Under the pieces are notes generated by a model. It saw nothing but the letters and a program-made list of their open reading frames with translations, searched no databases and was not told the DNA's origin. DNA of 62,443 bases from Pseudomonadota bacterium. Its GTDB lineage: Bacteria; Pseudomonadota; Gammaproteobacteria; Xanthomonadales; Rhodanobacteraceae. Shown one piece after another: positions 1 to 8,690 of this stretch. The number at the start of each line of letters is the position of its first letter. Positions within the stretch are counted from its first letter, which is position 1. Where the stretch lies: assembly GCA_029561145.1 (NCBI GenBank), contig JAKQJM010000005.1, forward strand, positions 1 through 62,443. The letters are read 5' to 3'. A program made the translations under genes and the position numbers.

Positions 1-1554
1 GCGGGCATGCTGGCCCGCGAGGCGAACCTGCCGCCGATCGACTTGGAGGCCGTGGAGATCGACGAGTCCGCGGCGGAGATCATCGACCGCGCGACGGCGG
101 AGGAGAATTTCCTCCTGCCGCTCGCGAAGATCGGCGACTGCCTCACGATCGCGCTCGCCAACCCGTTCGACGTCCCGACGCTCGACCATCTGAAGGCCAA
201 GACGGGTTGCGAGCTGCGCCCCGTGGTCGCCTCCTACGCCGCCGTCAAGCGGGCGGTCGTCGCGCTCTACCGGCGCGACGAGAAGAAGATGGAGGAGCTC
301 CTCGGCGGCGACGAGGGGGAGATCGCCGTCTCGGCCGAACCGAGCGGAGCCGAATCCGTCGACCTCTCGGACGACGCGTCGGGCGAGGAGGATTCGAAGA
401 TCGTCAAAGCGGTCAACATGATCCTCTATCAAGCGGCCGTCGACCGCTGCTCGGATATCCATATCGAGCCGTTCGAGAGCCGGCTCAAGGTCCGTTACCG
501 CATCGATGGCGTGTTGCACGAAGTCGAATCGCCGCCGGCGGCATCGACGGCAGCGGTGATTTCGCGCGTCAAGATCATGGCGAAGCTCAATATCGCCGAG
601 CGTCGCCTGCCGCAGGATGGACGCATCATGATCCGCGTGCAGGGCAAGGAGCTCGACCTGCGCGTATCGACCGTGCCGACCTCGCACGGCGAATCGGTGG
701 TCATGCGTATCCTCGATCGCGAGGCGGTCGTGTTCGATTTCCACACGCTCGGCTTCACCGACGAGTTCCTGCCCAAGTTCAACAAGGTGCTCGAGCTGCC
801 ACACGGCATCCTGCTCGTCACCGGCCCGACCGGCTCCGGCAAGACGACCACGTTGTACACGGCGCTGAGCAAGCTCAACACGCCGGACGTCAAGATCATC
901 ACGGTCGAGGACCCGGTCGAATACCAGATCGAGGGCATCAACCAGATCCAGGCAAAGCCGGCGATCGGCCTCGACTTCTCGCATGCGCTGCGCTCGATCG
1001 TGCGCCAGGATCCCGACATCATCATGATCGGTGAAATGCGCGATCTGGAAACCGCGAAGATCGCGATCCAGTCCGCGTTGACCGGCCACCTGGTGCTGTC
1101 GACCCTGCATACGAACAATGCGGCCGGTGGTATCACGCGACTGCTCGACATGGGTGTCGAGGACTATCTGCTGACCTCGACCGTCAATGGCATCCTCGCC
1201 CAGCGCCTGCTGCGCCGGATCGATGGCACCAGCGCCGAACGCTATGACGCGCTGCCCGAGGTGGTCAGGGAATTCGGCCTCGAAAAGCTGACCAGCGAGC
1301 GTCCGATCAAGCTGTACAAGCCGATTCCGACGCCGGCTCATCCAAGCGGCTACTACGGTCGAACGACGATCATGGAGTTCCTCGTCATGTCCGACGAGAT
1401 CCGTCGCCTGATCATGCAGCACAAGGGCATGGGCGAGATCGAGGCGCAGGCCCGCGCCGAGGGCATGCGCACGATGTACGAGGACGGACTGGTCAAGGCG
1501 CTTGCCGGACAGACCACGATCGAGGAGATCCTGCGCGTGACGCAGGAGGGATGA
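1..1554 (+). CDS. gspE: Type II secretion ATPase GspE/XpsE (5' end outside window)
   Basis: This is the cytoplasmic hexameric ATPase that powers pseudopilus assembly in type II secretion. The reading frame is open to the window edge, so the first ATG at 7 is probably not the start; the family is usually somewhat longer than the 515 residues seen. An N-terminal MshEN-like region is followed by the secretion ATPase core. Counting from the ATG at 7, Walker A GPTGSGKTT is near 273-281, the Asp box ITVEDPVEYQ near 300, Walker B with DIIMIGEMRD near 337, and the His box TGHLVLSTLHTNNA near 360. The zinc-binding tetracysteine region usual between the His box and the C-terminus has no cysteines here. 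It is the first visible gene of an operon running through gspD. Confidence 0.93.
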   Translation, partial: AGMLAREANLPPIDLEAVEIDESAAEIIDRATAEENFLLPLAKIGDCLTIALANPFDVPTLDHLKAKTGCELRPVVASYAAVKRAVVALYRRDEKKMEELLGGDEGEIAVSAEPSGAESVDLSDDASGEEDSKIVKAVNMILYQAAVDRCSDIHIEPFESRLKVRYRIDGVLHEVESPPAASTAAVISRVKIMAKLNIAERRLPQDGRIMIRVQGKELDLRVSTVPTSHGESVVMRILDREAVVFDFHTLGFTDEFLPKFNKVLELPHGILLVTGPTGSGKTTTLYTALSKLNTPDVKIITVEDPVEYQIEGINQIQAKPAIGLDFSHALRSIVRQDPDIIMIGEMRDLETAKIAIQSALTGHLVLSTLHTNNAAGGITRLLDMGVEDYLLTSTVNGILAQRLLRRIDGTSAERYDALPEVVREFGLEKLTSERPIKLYKPIPTPAHPSGYYGRTTIMEFLVMSDEIRRLIMQHKGMGEIEAQARAEGMRTMYEDGLVKALAGQTTIEEILRVTQEG

Positions 1555-1585
1555 TCATGGATCCCGGATCCCGGCTGCCCACGCG

Positions 1586-2803
1586 ATGACCCTCTACCAC
1601 TACAAGGCGGTCACTCCGTCCGGCGAGACCCTCGAAGGGCAGATGGATGTCGCCTCGCACGACGAGGTCATCACCAAGCTGCAGGACGCCGGCAACATCC
1701 CGCTCGATGTGCGCGATGCGGACAGCGTGGAGTCGGGAGGACTGCTCGCGGCGCTGATGAAGCGACCGACACTGAGCGAGGCCCAGATCGTCCAGTTCAC
1801 CCAGCAACTGGCGACCCTGCTTGGTGCAGGCCAGCCGCTTGATCGCGCGCTGCAGATCCTGCTTGACCTTCCGGAAAGCGAAAAGGCAAGAAATCTCCTA
1901 GAGCGCGTGCGCGACCTGGTCCGTGGCGGCGCGACGCTTTCCGATGCGCTCGAAGCCGAGCGCGGGACGTTCTCGCGCCTTTACGTCAACATGGTGCGTG
2001 CCGGGGAAGCGGGCGGTTCGCTCGAGGACACCTTGCGCCGCCTGGCCGACTATCTGGAACGTTCACGCGCGCTCAAGTCGAGCGTGGTCAATGCGCTGAT
2101 CTATCCTGCGTTCCTGGTCGGCATGGTGCTGGTTTCGCTGTTCGTCCTGCTTGTCGTCGTCGTTCCGCAATTCGAACAGATGTTCGCCGACATGGACGTG
2201 GAGCTGCCGCTGCTGACGCGTGTTGTCGTCGGCGTCGGTGCGACCCTGCAGCATTTCTGGTGGCTGATGCTGGCCGGCGTGATCTTTCTGGTCGCCTGGT
2301 TCAGGCGCAAACTGGCCGATCCGGTCAGCCGCATGGGTATCGACGAACGCCTGCTGAAGATGCGCATCGTCGGCGAACTCGTGCGCAAGCTCGAAACCGC
2401 TCGACTCTCGCGGACGCTGGGCACCCTTCTGAAGAACGGCGTGCCACTGCTCGGCGCAATGACGGTCGCCCGCAACGTGATGGGGAACGCGGCGCTCGGT
2501 CTCGCTGTCGAAAAGGCCAGCGAGGAGGTCAAGACCGGCAGCGGTCTCGGCTTTGCGCTCGGCCAGTCCAAGCAGTTCCCCAAGCTCGCCCTGCAGATGA
2601 TCAGCGTGGGCGAGGAATCCGGCGAACTCGACAACATGCTGCTCAAGGTGGCCGATACCTTCGACGTCGAAGTGCGCAACACGCTCGAGCGCCTTCTCGC
2701 CGCCCTCGTGCCGGCGACGACCGTGATCATGACGATCGTCGTTGCGATCATCATGATGGCGATCATCCTGCCGATCCTGAAACTGACCAGTTCGATTCAA
2801 TGA
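1586..2803 (+). CDS. gspF: Type II secretion inner-membrane platform protein GspF
   Basis: GspF is the polytopic platform protein that couples the GspE ATPase to pseudopilin assembly. At 405 residues it has family length. Two GspF domains alternate with three hydrophobic segments near residues 166-195, 222-240 and 372-400, the last ending just before the stop. The typical Gly/Glu-rich motif is present in both halves (RAGEAGGSLED and SVGEESGELDN). It lies 31 bases after gspE on the same strand. No strong ribosome binding site precedes the ATG, so expression may depend on coupling to gspE. Confidence 0.95.
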   Translation: MTLYHYKAVTPSGETLEGQMDVASHDEVITKLQDAGNIPLDVRDADSVESGGLLAALMKRPTLSEAQIVQFTQQLATLLGAGQPLDRALQILLDLPESEKARNLLERVRDLVRGGATLSDALEAERGTFSRLYVNMVRAGEAGGSLEDTLRRLADYLERSRALKSSVVNALIYPAFLVGMVLVSLFVLLVVVVPQFEQMFADMDVELPLLTRVVVGVGATLQHFWWLMLAGVIFLVAWFRRKLADPVSRMGIDERLLKMRIVGELVRKLETARLSRTLGTLLKNGVPLLGAMTVARNVMGNAALGLAVEKASEEVKTGSGLGFALGQSKQFPKLALQMISVGEESGELDNMLLKVADTFDVEVRNTLERLLAALVPATTVIMTIVVAIIMMAIILPILKLTSSIQ

Positions 2804-2814
2804 GGAGTCCGAGC

Positions 2815-3237
2815 ATGAAACATCCAGACCTGCGCAAGTTGCGCCCGTTGCCGCGCGCAGCGGGATTCACCCTGATGGAAATGATCGCGGTGATCGTGCT
2901 GCTCGGCATCGTCATCACGATTGTCGGTGGCGGCATGATGGACACCTTCAGCGGCGGCAAGTACAAGGCCGGCACGATCCAGGTCAAGAAGCTGGCCGGT
3001 TCGGTCGAGCAGTACCAGATGAGCGTCGGTTCATACCCGGGATCGCTGGAGGACCTGCTCAAGCGTGATGGTCTCGGCCCCTACGCCAAGGACACCGACC
3101 TCAAGGATCCGTTCGGCCATCCGTTCGTCTACAAGAAGCCGGGCGATGCCGGCCGCGACTTCGACATCATCTTCCTCGGCAAGGACGGCAAGCCGGGCGG
3201 CGACAGTTCGAACAAGGACTACGGTAGCTGGGAATAG
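2815..3237 (+). CDS. gspG: Major pseudopilin GspG
   Basis: This is the major pseudopilin of the type II secretion pseudopilus. The ATG at 2815 follows a GAGGAG ribosome binding site at 2802-2807 and gives 140 residues, the usual length. The prepilin leader is 17 residues and is cleaved before FTLME, so Glu is at +5 of the mature protein. A hydrophobic N-terminal helix follows. The C-terminus carries the family's calcium-binding type loop (DPFGHPFVY, then GKDGKPGGD). It begins 11 bases after gspF. Confidence 0.95.
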   Translation: MKHPDLRKLRPLPRAAGFTLMEMIAVIVLLGIVITIVGGGMMDTFSGGKYKAGTIQVKKLAGSVEQYQMSVGSYPGSLEDLLKRDGLGPYAKDTDLKDPFGHPFVYKKPGDAGRDFDIIFLGKDGKPGGDSSNKDYGSWE

Positions 3238-3379
3238 AGCGGAGAGACTCGAGATCAATTGTGGATCGGTGAGGATCGCCGTGCCCGTCTCGCCGTCGAA
3301 ATCGAACCGGTTTGACTCGGGTTTCGCAGAGTGCTGCGGAAGACCGCAGTGCCTGCCGGTATCCAATACCGAATCCCGG

Positions 3380-3838
3380 ATGCCGAATTTCCGCAGCAAG
3401 GGCTTCACGATGATCGAGATGATCGTCGTGATCGTGTTGATCGGGATTGTCGCGAGCGTGGTCGCATTCTCGTTCTCGAAGAGCCTGGCCAGCGCACGCG
3501 TGCAGGCGGCCAGTCGCGATCTGGTGGCCGCGCTGCGCTATACGCGCGGGCAGGCGATCGTAAAAGGCGAGCAGAAGATCCTGATGCTCAACCTCGAGAA
3601 CAATACCTACGAAGCACCGGGCAAGGGCAGCCGGGAATTGCCCAAGGACATGGTGTTGCGCCTGACCACGGCGCAGAAGGAGCTGACCAGCGACAAGGCC
3701 GGTGGAATCCGGTTCTTTCCGGACGGCAGTTCGACCGGAGGCAATATCGCCGTGGTTCTCGGCCAACGCGAGTGGCGCATCAACGTTGGCTGGTTGACCG
3801 GCGAGATCACGCTCGACAAGCCCGAGGGCGAGCAGTGA
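3380..3838 (+). CDS. gspH: Minor pseudopilin GspH
   Basis: Minor pseudopilin of the pseudopilus tip or shaft. The chosen ATG at 3380 gives 152 residues and a short leader MPNFRSKG before FTMIEM, with Glu at +5 and a hydrophobic helix after it. Longer in-frame starts upstream would put the processing site far inside the protein and are not credible. About 142 bases separate it from gspG, the longest gap in the operon, with no gene or clear terminator in it. The rest matches a GspH/FimT-type fold (DLVAALRYTRGQAIVKGE). Confidence 0.9.
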   Translation: MPNFRSKGFTMIEMIVVIVLIGIVASVVAFSFSKSLASARVQAASRDLVAALRYTRGQAIVKGEQKILMLNLENNTYEAPGKGSRELPKDMVLRLTTAQKELTSDKAGGIRFFPDGSSTGGNIAVVLGQREWRINVGWLTGEITLDKPEGEQ

Positions 3839-4461
3839 CGAACTCGTCGACTCCTGCGCGGTCTGTTCGATGCATGCAGCCGAACCTGCCACGACACCAC
3901 CGCGGATTCACCCTGATCGAAATGATCGCGGCCTTCGTGATCTTTGCGATCGCGGTCGGCGCGCTGATGCAGATCCTCACCCTGTCAATGAACAATGCGC
4001 GCTTTTCGCGCGACGAGACGCGGGCGGCGCTGTGGGCGCAATCCCTGCTCGATACAGTCGGTATCGGCGAGCGCGTCGAAGCAGGCAGCAGCAGCGGCGA
4101 GTTCGATCGCGACTATCGGTGGCAGATGCAGATCGACCAGATCGATCCGGAGCTTGTTGTCGCCGATGCGACTGAGCCATCCGCCAATGCGGCGGCGGCC
4201 GCGCAGGCGCTGGCGGCCGCTGCTGGGCAGGGCGTCGGCGGGCCTCAGATTGATCTCTTCCATGTTGCCTTGACCGTGAGCTGGGGTGGCCGCGACCACG
4301 AGCACAGCGCCCGATTCTCGACACTGCGCACGGCGACCTCGGACTCGGCGGCGAGCCGCGTCGATCCCGCCTCCGATCTGCGCACCGGTGTCCAGTCCGC
4401 GAACCCCGCGGCAGGCGGCAGGCGCAAACCTTCCCCCGACGCAACGCGAGGTCGCCGATGA
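3835..4461 (+). CDS. gspI: Minor pseudopilin GspI with extended C-terminus
   Basis: Minor pseudopilin with the processing site RG|FTLIEM and a hydrophobic helix. Two starts are possible. GTG at 3835 overlaps the gspH stop by four bases (GTGA). ATG at 3874 gives an 11-residue leader, which is more usual for prepilins. The protein is 195 to 208 residues, clearly longer than the roughly 120-140 usual for GspI. The extra length is an Ala-rich stretch encoded around 4180-4230 and a polar, Arg-rich tail after the conserved part. The next gene overlaps its stop (ATGA). Confidence 0.85.
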   Translation: MTNSSTPARSVRCMQPNLPRHHRGFTLIEMIAAFVIFAIAVGALMQILTLSMNNARFSRDETRAALWAQSLLDTVGIGERVEAGSSSGEFDRDYRWQMQIDQIDPELVVADATEPSANAAAAAQALAAAAGQGVGGPQIDLFHVALTVSWGGRDHEHSARFSTLRTATSDSAASRVDPASDLRTGVQSANPAAGGRRKPSPDATRGRR

Positions 4462-5195
4462 CGTCGCTGACCCGCCGCTCCGGCAGTACCGGTTTCACCC
4501 TGATCGAGGTCATGCTCGCGATCCTGTTGCTGGCCGTCCTGCTTGCGGCCGCATTCGGCGGGATACGTTCGGCAGTGAAGGGCATGGGTATCGGTGAGGC
4601 CCTGATCGACCGCACCAATCGGCTGCGCGTGGCCCAGGAGTTCCTTCGCCATCAGCTCAGCCGCAGCCTGCCCTTGCCGTTCGGCCAGGAGAGCGGGACC
4701 GGTTCCAATCTGCTGTTTGAGGGCGAGAACGATTTCATCCGCTTCGTCGCGCCGATGCCGGGCTATCTGTCCAATGGTGGCGCCTACGTGCAGACCCTGG
4801 AGTTGTCCAATACGCGCAATGGCAAACAGTTGTTGTTTGGCCATGCGATGTTGAACGGCTTCGACCTCAAGAAGCTGCGCAAGGAGGACTCCGTGCCGGT
4901 CGTCCTCATGGACCAGATCGAAAGCGGGAAATTCGAGTACCGCAAGCTCGACGACCAGGGTGAGCTCGAGGACTGGTCGGACGACTGGGACGATCCAAGC
5001 ATGATGCCGGTCATGATCCGCATACGCGTCAAGATGCGCCCGGAGGCTCTGGTCGACTGGCCCGACATGGAGATTCCGCTGGTCCTCGACGTTGGTGCGG
5101 CGCGACAGTCGCAAACCGTTCGCTTCGACGATGTGCCGACGCAGAACCTGATGGATCAGGACAAGGGGTCGAACGGAGCGAGGTCGAGCAAATGA
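4458..5195 (+). CDS. gspJ: Minor pseudopilin GspJ
   Basis: Minor pseudopilin that forms the pseudopilus tip with GspI and GspK in characterised systems. The leader MTSLTRRSGSTG is cut before FTLIEVM, with Glu at +5. At 245 residues it is within the family range. The start overlaps the gspI stop by four bases, and the end overlaps the gspK start likewise, so the three tip pseudopilins are translationally coupled. Confidence 0.92.
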   Translation: MTSLTRRSGSTGFTLIEVMLAILLLAVLLAAAFGGIRSAVKGMGIGEALIDRTNRLRVAQEFLRHQLSRSLPLPFGQESGTGSNLLFEGENDFIRFVAPMPGYLSNGGAYVQTLELSNTRNGKQLLFGHAMLNGFDLKKLRKEDSVPVVLMDQIESGKFEYRKLDDQGELEDWSDDWDDPSMMPVMIRIRVKMRPEALVDWPDMEIPLVLDVGAARQSQTVRFDDVPTQNLMDQDKGSNGARSSK

Positions 5196-6124
5196 TCGTG
5201 CCGCATCCGAATGACGGGTTCGCGCAGCGGCGTCGGCAGCGCGGTGTCGCCTTCGTGCTCGTGATGTGGGTCATCGCGATGCTTTCCGTCCTGCTCGGCA
5301 GCTTCGCCCTCGTGGCGCGAACGGAGGGGCTGCAGTCGCGTCACCTTTTCGATACGACGACCGCCCGCTATGCCGCCGAGGCCGGGCTCAATCTGGCCGT
5401 GTACGCCCTGAGCAGATCCGATCCCACACAGAAGTGGGTCGCGGATGGGCGCGTTTACGCCGTCACCTTCGATGAGATCCAGGTCGAACTCGAGATCACC
5501 GATGACTCGGGCAAGATCGACATCAATGCGGCCGATGTCACTGCGCTCAAGAACCTGTTCATGGGCGTCGGTGTCGAGGAGGCGCCCGCCGAGGAACTGG
5601 CCGATGCGATCCAGGACTGGCGTGACCCGGACGACCTGACTTCGCCGCATGGCGCCGAACAGGGCGACTATCGTGCGGTAGGCCTTCCCTACAGCCCGCG
5701 AAATGCGCCGTTCGAAACCTTGTCGGAGATCCAGCAGGTATTCGGCATGAACTACGAGCTGTACGTGAAGATCGAGCCGGCCATCACGATGTTTTCGGGT
5801 CGCAGCACGCCCAGCGCGGCCTATGCGCCGATCGAGGCTTTGATGTCGGTGCCGGGGATGACCCTCGAACAGGCCCGGCAACTGATCGCCCAGCGCCAGG
5901 CGCTGGCACCTGGGCAACTGGGCCAGGGCCAGTCCGGCTTGCAGTTGCCGGATGGGACCCCGCTCATGGCGGACGGTGGGGGGCTCACGTATAGTGTCAA
6001 ATCCCGCGCCAAGCTCCCGAATGGAGCGAGCACCGTGCTTGATGCGACCATCCGCATGGGCGGGATGAATACTGCGGGACGACCGTTCGTGGTCCTCCGC
6101 TGGCGGGATGGCGAGAACGCGTAA
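5192..6124 (+). CDS. gspK: Minor pseudopilin GspK
   Basis: Large minor pseudopilin that caps the pseudopilus. The leader ends QRRRQRG before VAFVLVMWVIAML. As is typical of GspK, there is no Glu at +5 of the mature protein. The 310 residues include the large GspK head, with the conserved DDSGKIDINAAD and AIQDWRDPDD segments near 110-150. The start overlaps gspJ by four bases. Confidence 0.93.
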   Translation: MIVPHPNDGFAQRRRQRGVAFVLVMWVIAMLSVLLGSFALVARTEGLQSRHLFDTTTARYAAEAGLNLAVYALSRSDPTQKWVADGRVYAVTFDEIQVELEITDDSGKIDINAADVTALKNLFMGVGVEEAPAEELADAIQDWRDPDDLTSPHGAEQGDYRAVGLPYSPRNAPFETLSEIQQVFGMNYELYVKIEPAITMFSGRSTPSAAYAPIEALMSVPGMTLEQARQLIAQRQALAPGQLGQGQSGLQLPDGTPLMADGGGLTYSVKSRAKLPNGASTVLDATIRMGGMNTAGRPFVVLRWRDGENA

Positions 6125-6130
6125 ATCATC

Positions 6131-7360
6131 GTGAAAGAAGCACTGGACAGACAACTGGCGCGTCTGCGGACACGTCTTGCCAAGACCCCTCTGCCGGGAT
6201 TCTTCTCCTGGTGGGGCACGGAGTTGCTCGCCTGCCTGCCGCCGCGCTGGCGCAAGCTGCTGAGCGGCAACAATGAAGCGTTGCTGGTCGAGCTGGGCGA
6301 AACCGAACTCGTCGTTTCGCACGAGCAGAACAACGTGGCAGTCGAATTCGGGCGCATCGCGCGTGACCTGCCGGCCGAGTCACAAGCGGCCGAGCTTCGT
6401 CGGCTGCAGGCGCGCATCGAGAATCCCGGTCTGCGCATGATCTATTGCCTTCCGGAATCGCGCGCGCTGACCCGCAGCCTGACTCTTCCGGCGGCCGCAG
6501 AGGACAACCTGCGTCAGGTGCTCGGATTCGAGATGGATCGACAGACGCCATTCAAGGCGGACCAGGTCTATTACGACAGCCGTGTGATCGCGAGGGATGC
6601 GGTGTCGCGAAACCTGCGTGTCGAATTGGTCGTGTTGCCGCGTTCGCTGCTGGATCCGCAGCTCGCTGCCGTCGCAGGCGGCGCCATCGAATTCGATGCC
6701 GTCGATGTGCGCGGCGATGCAAACTCCGGAGTGCGCCGGGGGATCAACCTGTTGCCGGCCGAACGGCGGGCGAAGCGCCGCGACCTGCGCCTGCCGTTGA
6801 ACCTCGGGCTCGCGGCGCTGGCGGTCATCCTGCTGGTCTTCAACATGTCGGAGTCGCTGAGCAACAGGCAGGCTGCGGTCGAGACCATGCAGGCCGAAGT
6901 CGACAAGGCCGCCGTGGCGGCGCGCGAAGTGCTGGAACTGAAGAAGAATCTGCAGGATTCGATCGGCGGCGCCAATTTCCTCGCGGAAAAGAAGCACAAC
7001 GGTCCGCTGGTCGTCGCGATGCTCAACGACCTGACAGGACGACTCAACGACGATACCTACCTCGAACGCCTCAGCGTCGAGAACAAGCAGGTCCAGATCC
7101 AGGGACAGAGCAAGGAAGCGGCTGGCCTGATCAGCGTGCTCGGTGCGTCGCCGTTTCTCGCCAATCCCAAGCTCGAGGGTCAGATCCAGCCCGATCCCAG
7201 GACCGGAAAGGATCGATTCACGATCAGCGCCGAACAGAAGGGCGTGCCGATAGACGCGCCGGTTGCGACCTTCACGAATACGGCGAGGAAAGCGCCCGCC
7301 GAATCGGGTGCGAAGGAAGAAACTAAGGGAAAGGAGGCCGCGGGCAATGGCGCGCCTTGA
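6131..7360 (+). CDS. gspL: Type II secretion inner-membrane protein GspL
   Basis: GspL links the GspE ATPase to the inner-membrane complex. The GTG at 6131 gives 409 residues, starting six bases after gspK. The N-terminal cytoplasmic part is followed by a single membrane segment near residues 221-238, then a coiled-coil stretch (residues 240-275) and a periplasmic PilN-like ferredoxin fold. The arrangement matches XpsL of xanthomonads. The 3' end overlaps gspM by 14 bases. Confidence 0.88.
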   Translation: MKEALDRQLARLRTRLAKTPLPGFFSWWGTELLACLPPRWRKLLSGNNEALLVELGETELVVSHEQNNVAVEFGRIARDLPAESQAAELRRLQARIENPGLRMIYCLPESRALTRSLTLPAAAEDNLRQVLGFEMDRQTPFKADQVYYDSRVIARDAVSRNLRVELVVLPRSLLDPQLAAVAGGAIEFDAVDVRGDANSGVRRGINLLPAERRAKRRDLRLPLNLGLAALAVILLVFNMSESLSNRQAAVETMQAEVDKAAVAAREVLELKKNLQDSIGGANFLAEKKHNGPLVVAMLNDLTGRLNDDTYLERLSVENKQVQIQGQSKEAAGLISVLGASPFLANPKLEGQIQPDPRTGKDRFTISAEQKGVPIDAPVATFTNTARKAPAESGAKEETKGKEAAGNGAP

Positions 7361-7955
7361 CCTCAAGCCGAAGGACGGCCGCCTGCTCGCCGTTGTCCTT
7401 CTGCTCATCGTGCTGCTGGGCATCTACCTTTTTGGCGTGCATTGGTGGTTCGTGTCGCCGCATCTGGAGTATTTCGGCCAGATGAACGACCTTCGCGATC
7501 AACAGCAGCGCTACAGTCGTGTCATCGCCGAGCGACCGGCGATCGAGGCCAAGCTCGCCGAAGTACGCAACTACGAACAGGGCAACCAGGCATTCCTGTC
7601 CGATGTCGACGCCAACGCCGCTTCCGCAGGCCTGATCTCGCGATTGCGCCAGTCGTTGACCGATCATGCGGATCCGAAGCGCTGCTCGGTTGTCTCGAAC
7701 CAGCCTTATAGCGGCAATGAGGAAGAACTCTACAAGCGTGTCGCGATACAGGCTCGATTGCGTTGCGACATCGAATCACTGGCCGCGATCGTCTATGACC
7801 TCGAGAACGGCAAGCCCTACCTGTTCGTCGATGATTTGATGATCTACAAGCAGCAGACCTACGTGCCCCCCGGCGCGAAGCGTGTGGCGAGTCCGCTCGA
7901 CGTCCGCTTCAATCTCGCGGGTTACCTGCGTCAGCCTGGAAAGGCGGCGCCATGA
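7347..7955 (+). CDS. gspM: Type II secretion protein GspM (GspM-b/PilO-like type)
   Basis: Partner of GspL in the inner-membrane assembly platform. The ATG at 7347 follows a strong AAGGAGG at 7331-7337 and gives 202 residues; a longer in-frame start would begin inside gspL and has no such site. A short cytoplasmic tail, one membrane segment (about residues 11-34) and a periplasmic PilO-like domain are visible. It appears to be the variant GspM family found in xanthomonads rather than the enterobacterial form. Confidence 0.85.
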   Translation: MARLDLKPKDGRLLAVVLLLIVLLGIYLFGVHWWFVSPHLEYFGQMNDLRDQQQRYSRVIAERPAIEAKLAEVRNYEQGNQAFLSDVDANAASAGLISRLRQSLTDHADPKRCSVVSNQPYSGNEEELYKRVAIQARLRCDIESLAAIVYDLENGKPYLFVDDLMIYKQQTYVPPGAKRVASPLDVRFNLAGYLRQPGKAAP

Positions 7956-8677
7956 TGGATATCAGAAGCGCCCGCATGACCACGTTCGCTCTGGCCGGCA
8001 TCTGTGGCGTGCTCGTTCTGGCCGGCCTGATCCAGTTCGCCGGCTACGGCCGCGGCTATGGGTGGTTGCCGGCGGAGGAGGTCGATCCCGGCGAGCTGGG
8101 TGGTGAGATCGATCGCAAGCCGTTCAAGATGCCGGCACTCGCGAGTTTTTCCCAGGTTGATTCGCGCCCGCTGTTCAATGAGGATCGCATGCCGACGCCG
8201 ATCAGCGATGGCGAACCGGACGCCGCGGGGCCGCCGCCGGTTCCGCTCAATGTGACCCTGACCGGCGTGATCCTCGTGCGCCAGACCGAAACAACGCCTG
8301 AATTGCGCGTGGCGATGGTTCGCGACAATCTGCGGAACGAAACGGTGGCACTCAAGGTCGGAATGCCGTTGAGCGGCGATCAGGCAGGCTGGACCCTCGT
8401 CGCGCTCGCGCCCAGACTGGCCACGTTCAAGAATGCCAGCGACGAAACGGCGGAGATCGAGTTGTATCCGGCAGCCGCCCAACCACAACCGCCAGGCGCG
8501 CAGAGGCCGCCGGCAGTGGCACCCGCTCCGCCCGGTGCGCCGGCTCCGGGAAAGCAGGACAACGCTGCCGAAACCGATCTCGCCAAGCGCATCGAGGAAC
8601 GGCGTCGACAAATGCGTGAAGAGGCCGAGCGCTTGCGTTCGCAACGTGGGAATTCTCCCGCCGAGCAGAAGAATTGA
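7952..8677 (+). CDS. gspN: Type II secretion protein GspN/XpsN (GspC counterpart)
   Basis: XpsN-type protein, which in Xanthomonas takes the role of GspC in connecting the inner-membrane complex to the secretin. The 241 residues show a membrane anchor near residues 8-31, a periplasmic GspC-like homology region (about 85-170, including PLNVTLTGVILV), then a Pro/Ala-rich linker and a charged C-terminal helix. It overlaps gspM by four bases. No separate gspC is visible, consistent with this family taking over that role. Confidence 0.8.
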   Translation: MMDIRSARMTTFALAGICGVLVLAGLIQFAGYGRGYGWLPAEEVDPGELGGEIDRKPFKMPALASFSQVDSRPLFNEDRMPTPISDGEPDAAGPPPVPLNVTLTGVILVRQTETTPELRVAMVRDNLRNETVALKVGMPLSGDQAGWTLVALAPRLATFKNASDETAEIELYPAAAQPQPPGAQRPPAVAPAPPGAPAPGKQDNAAETDLAKRIEERRRQMREEAERLRSQRGNSPAEQKN

Positions 8678-8690
8678 CGGAGTGATCCAC

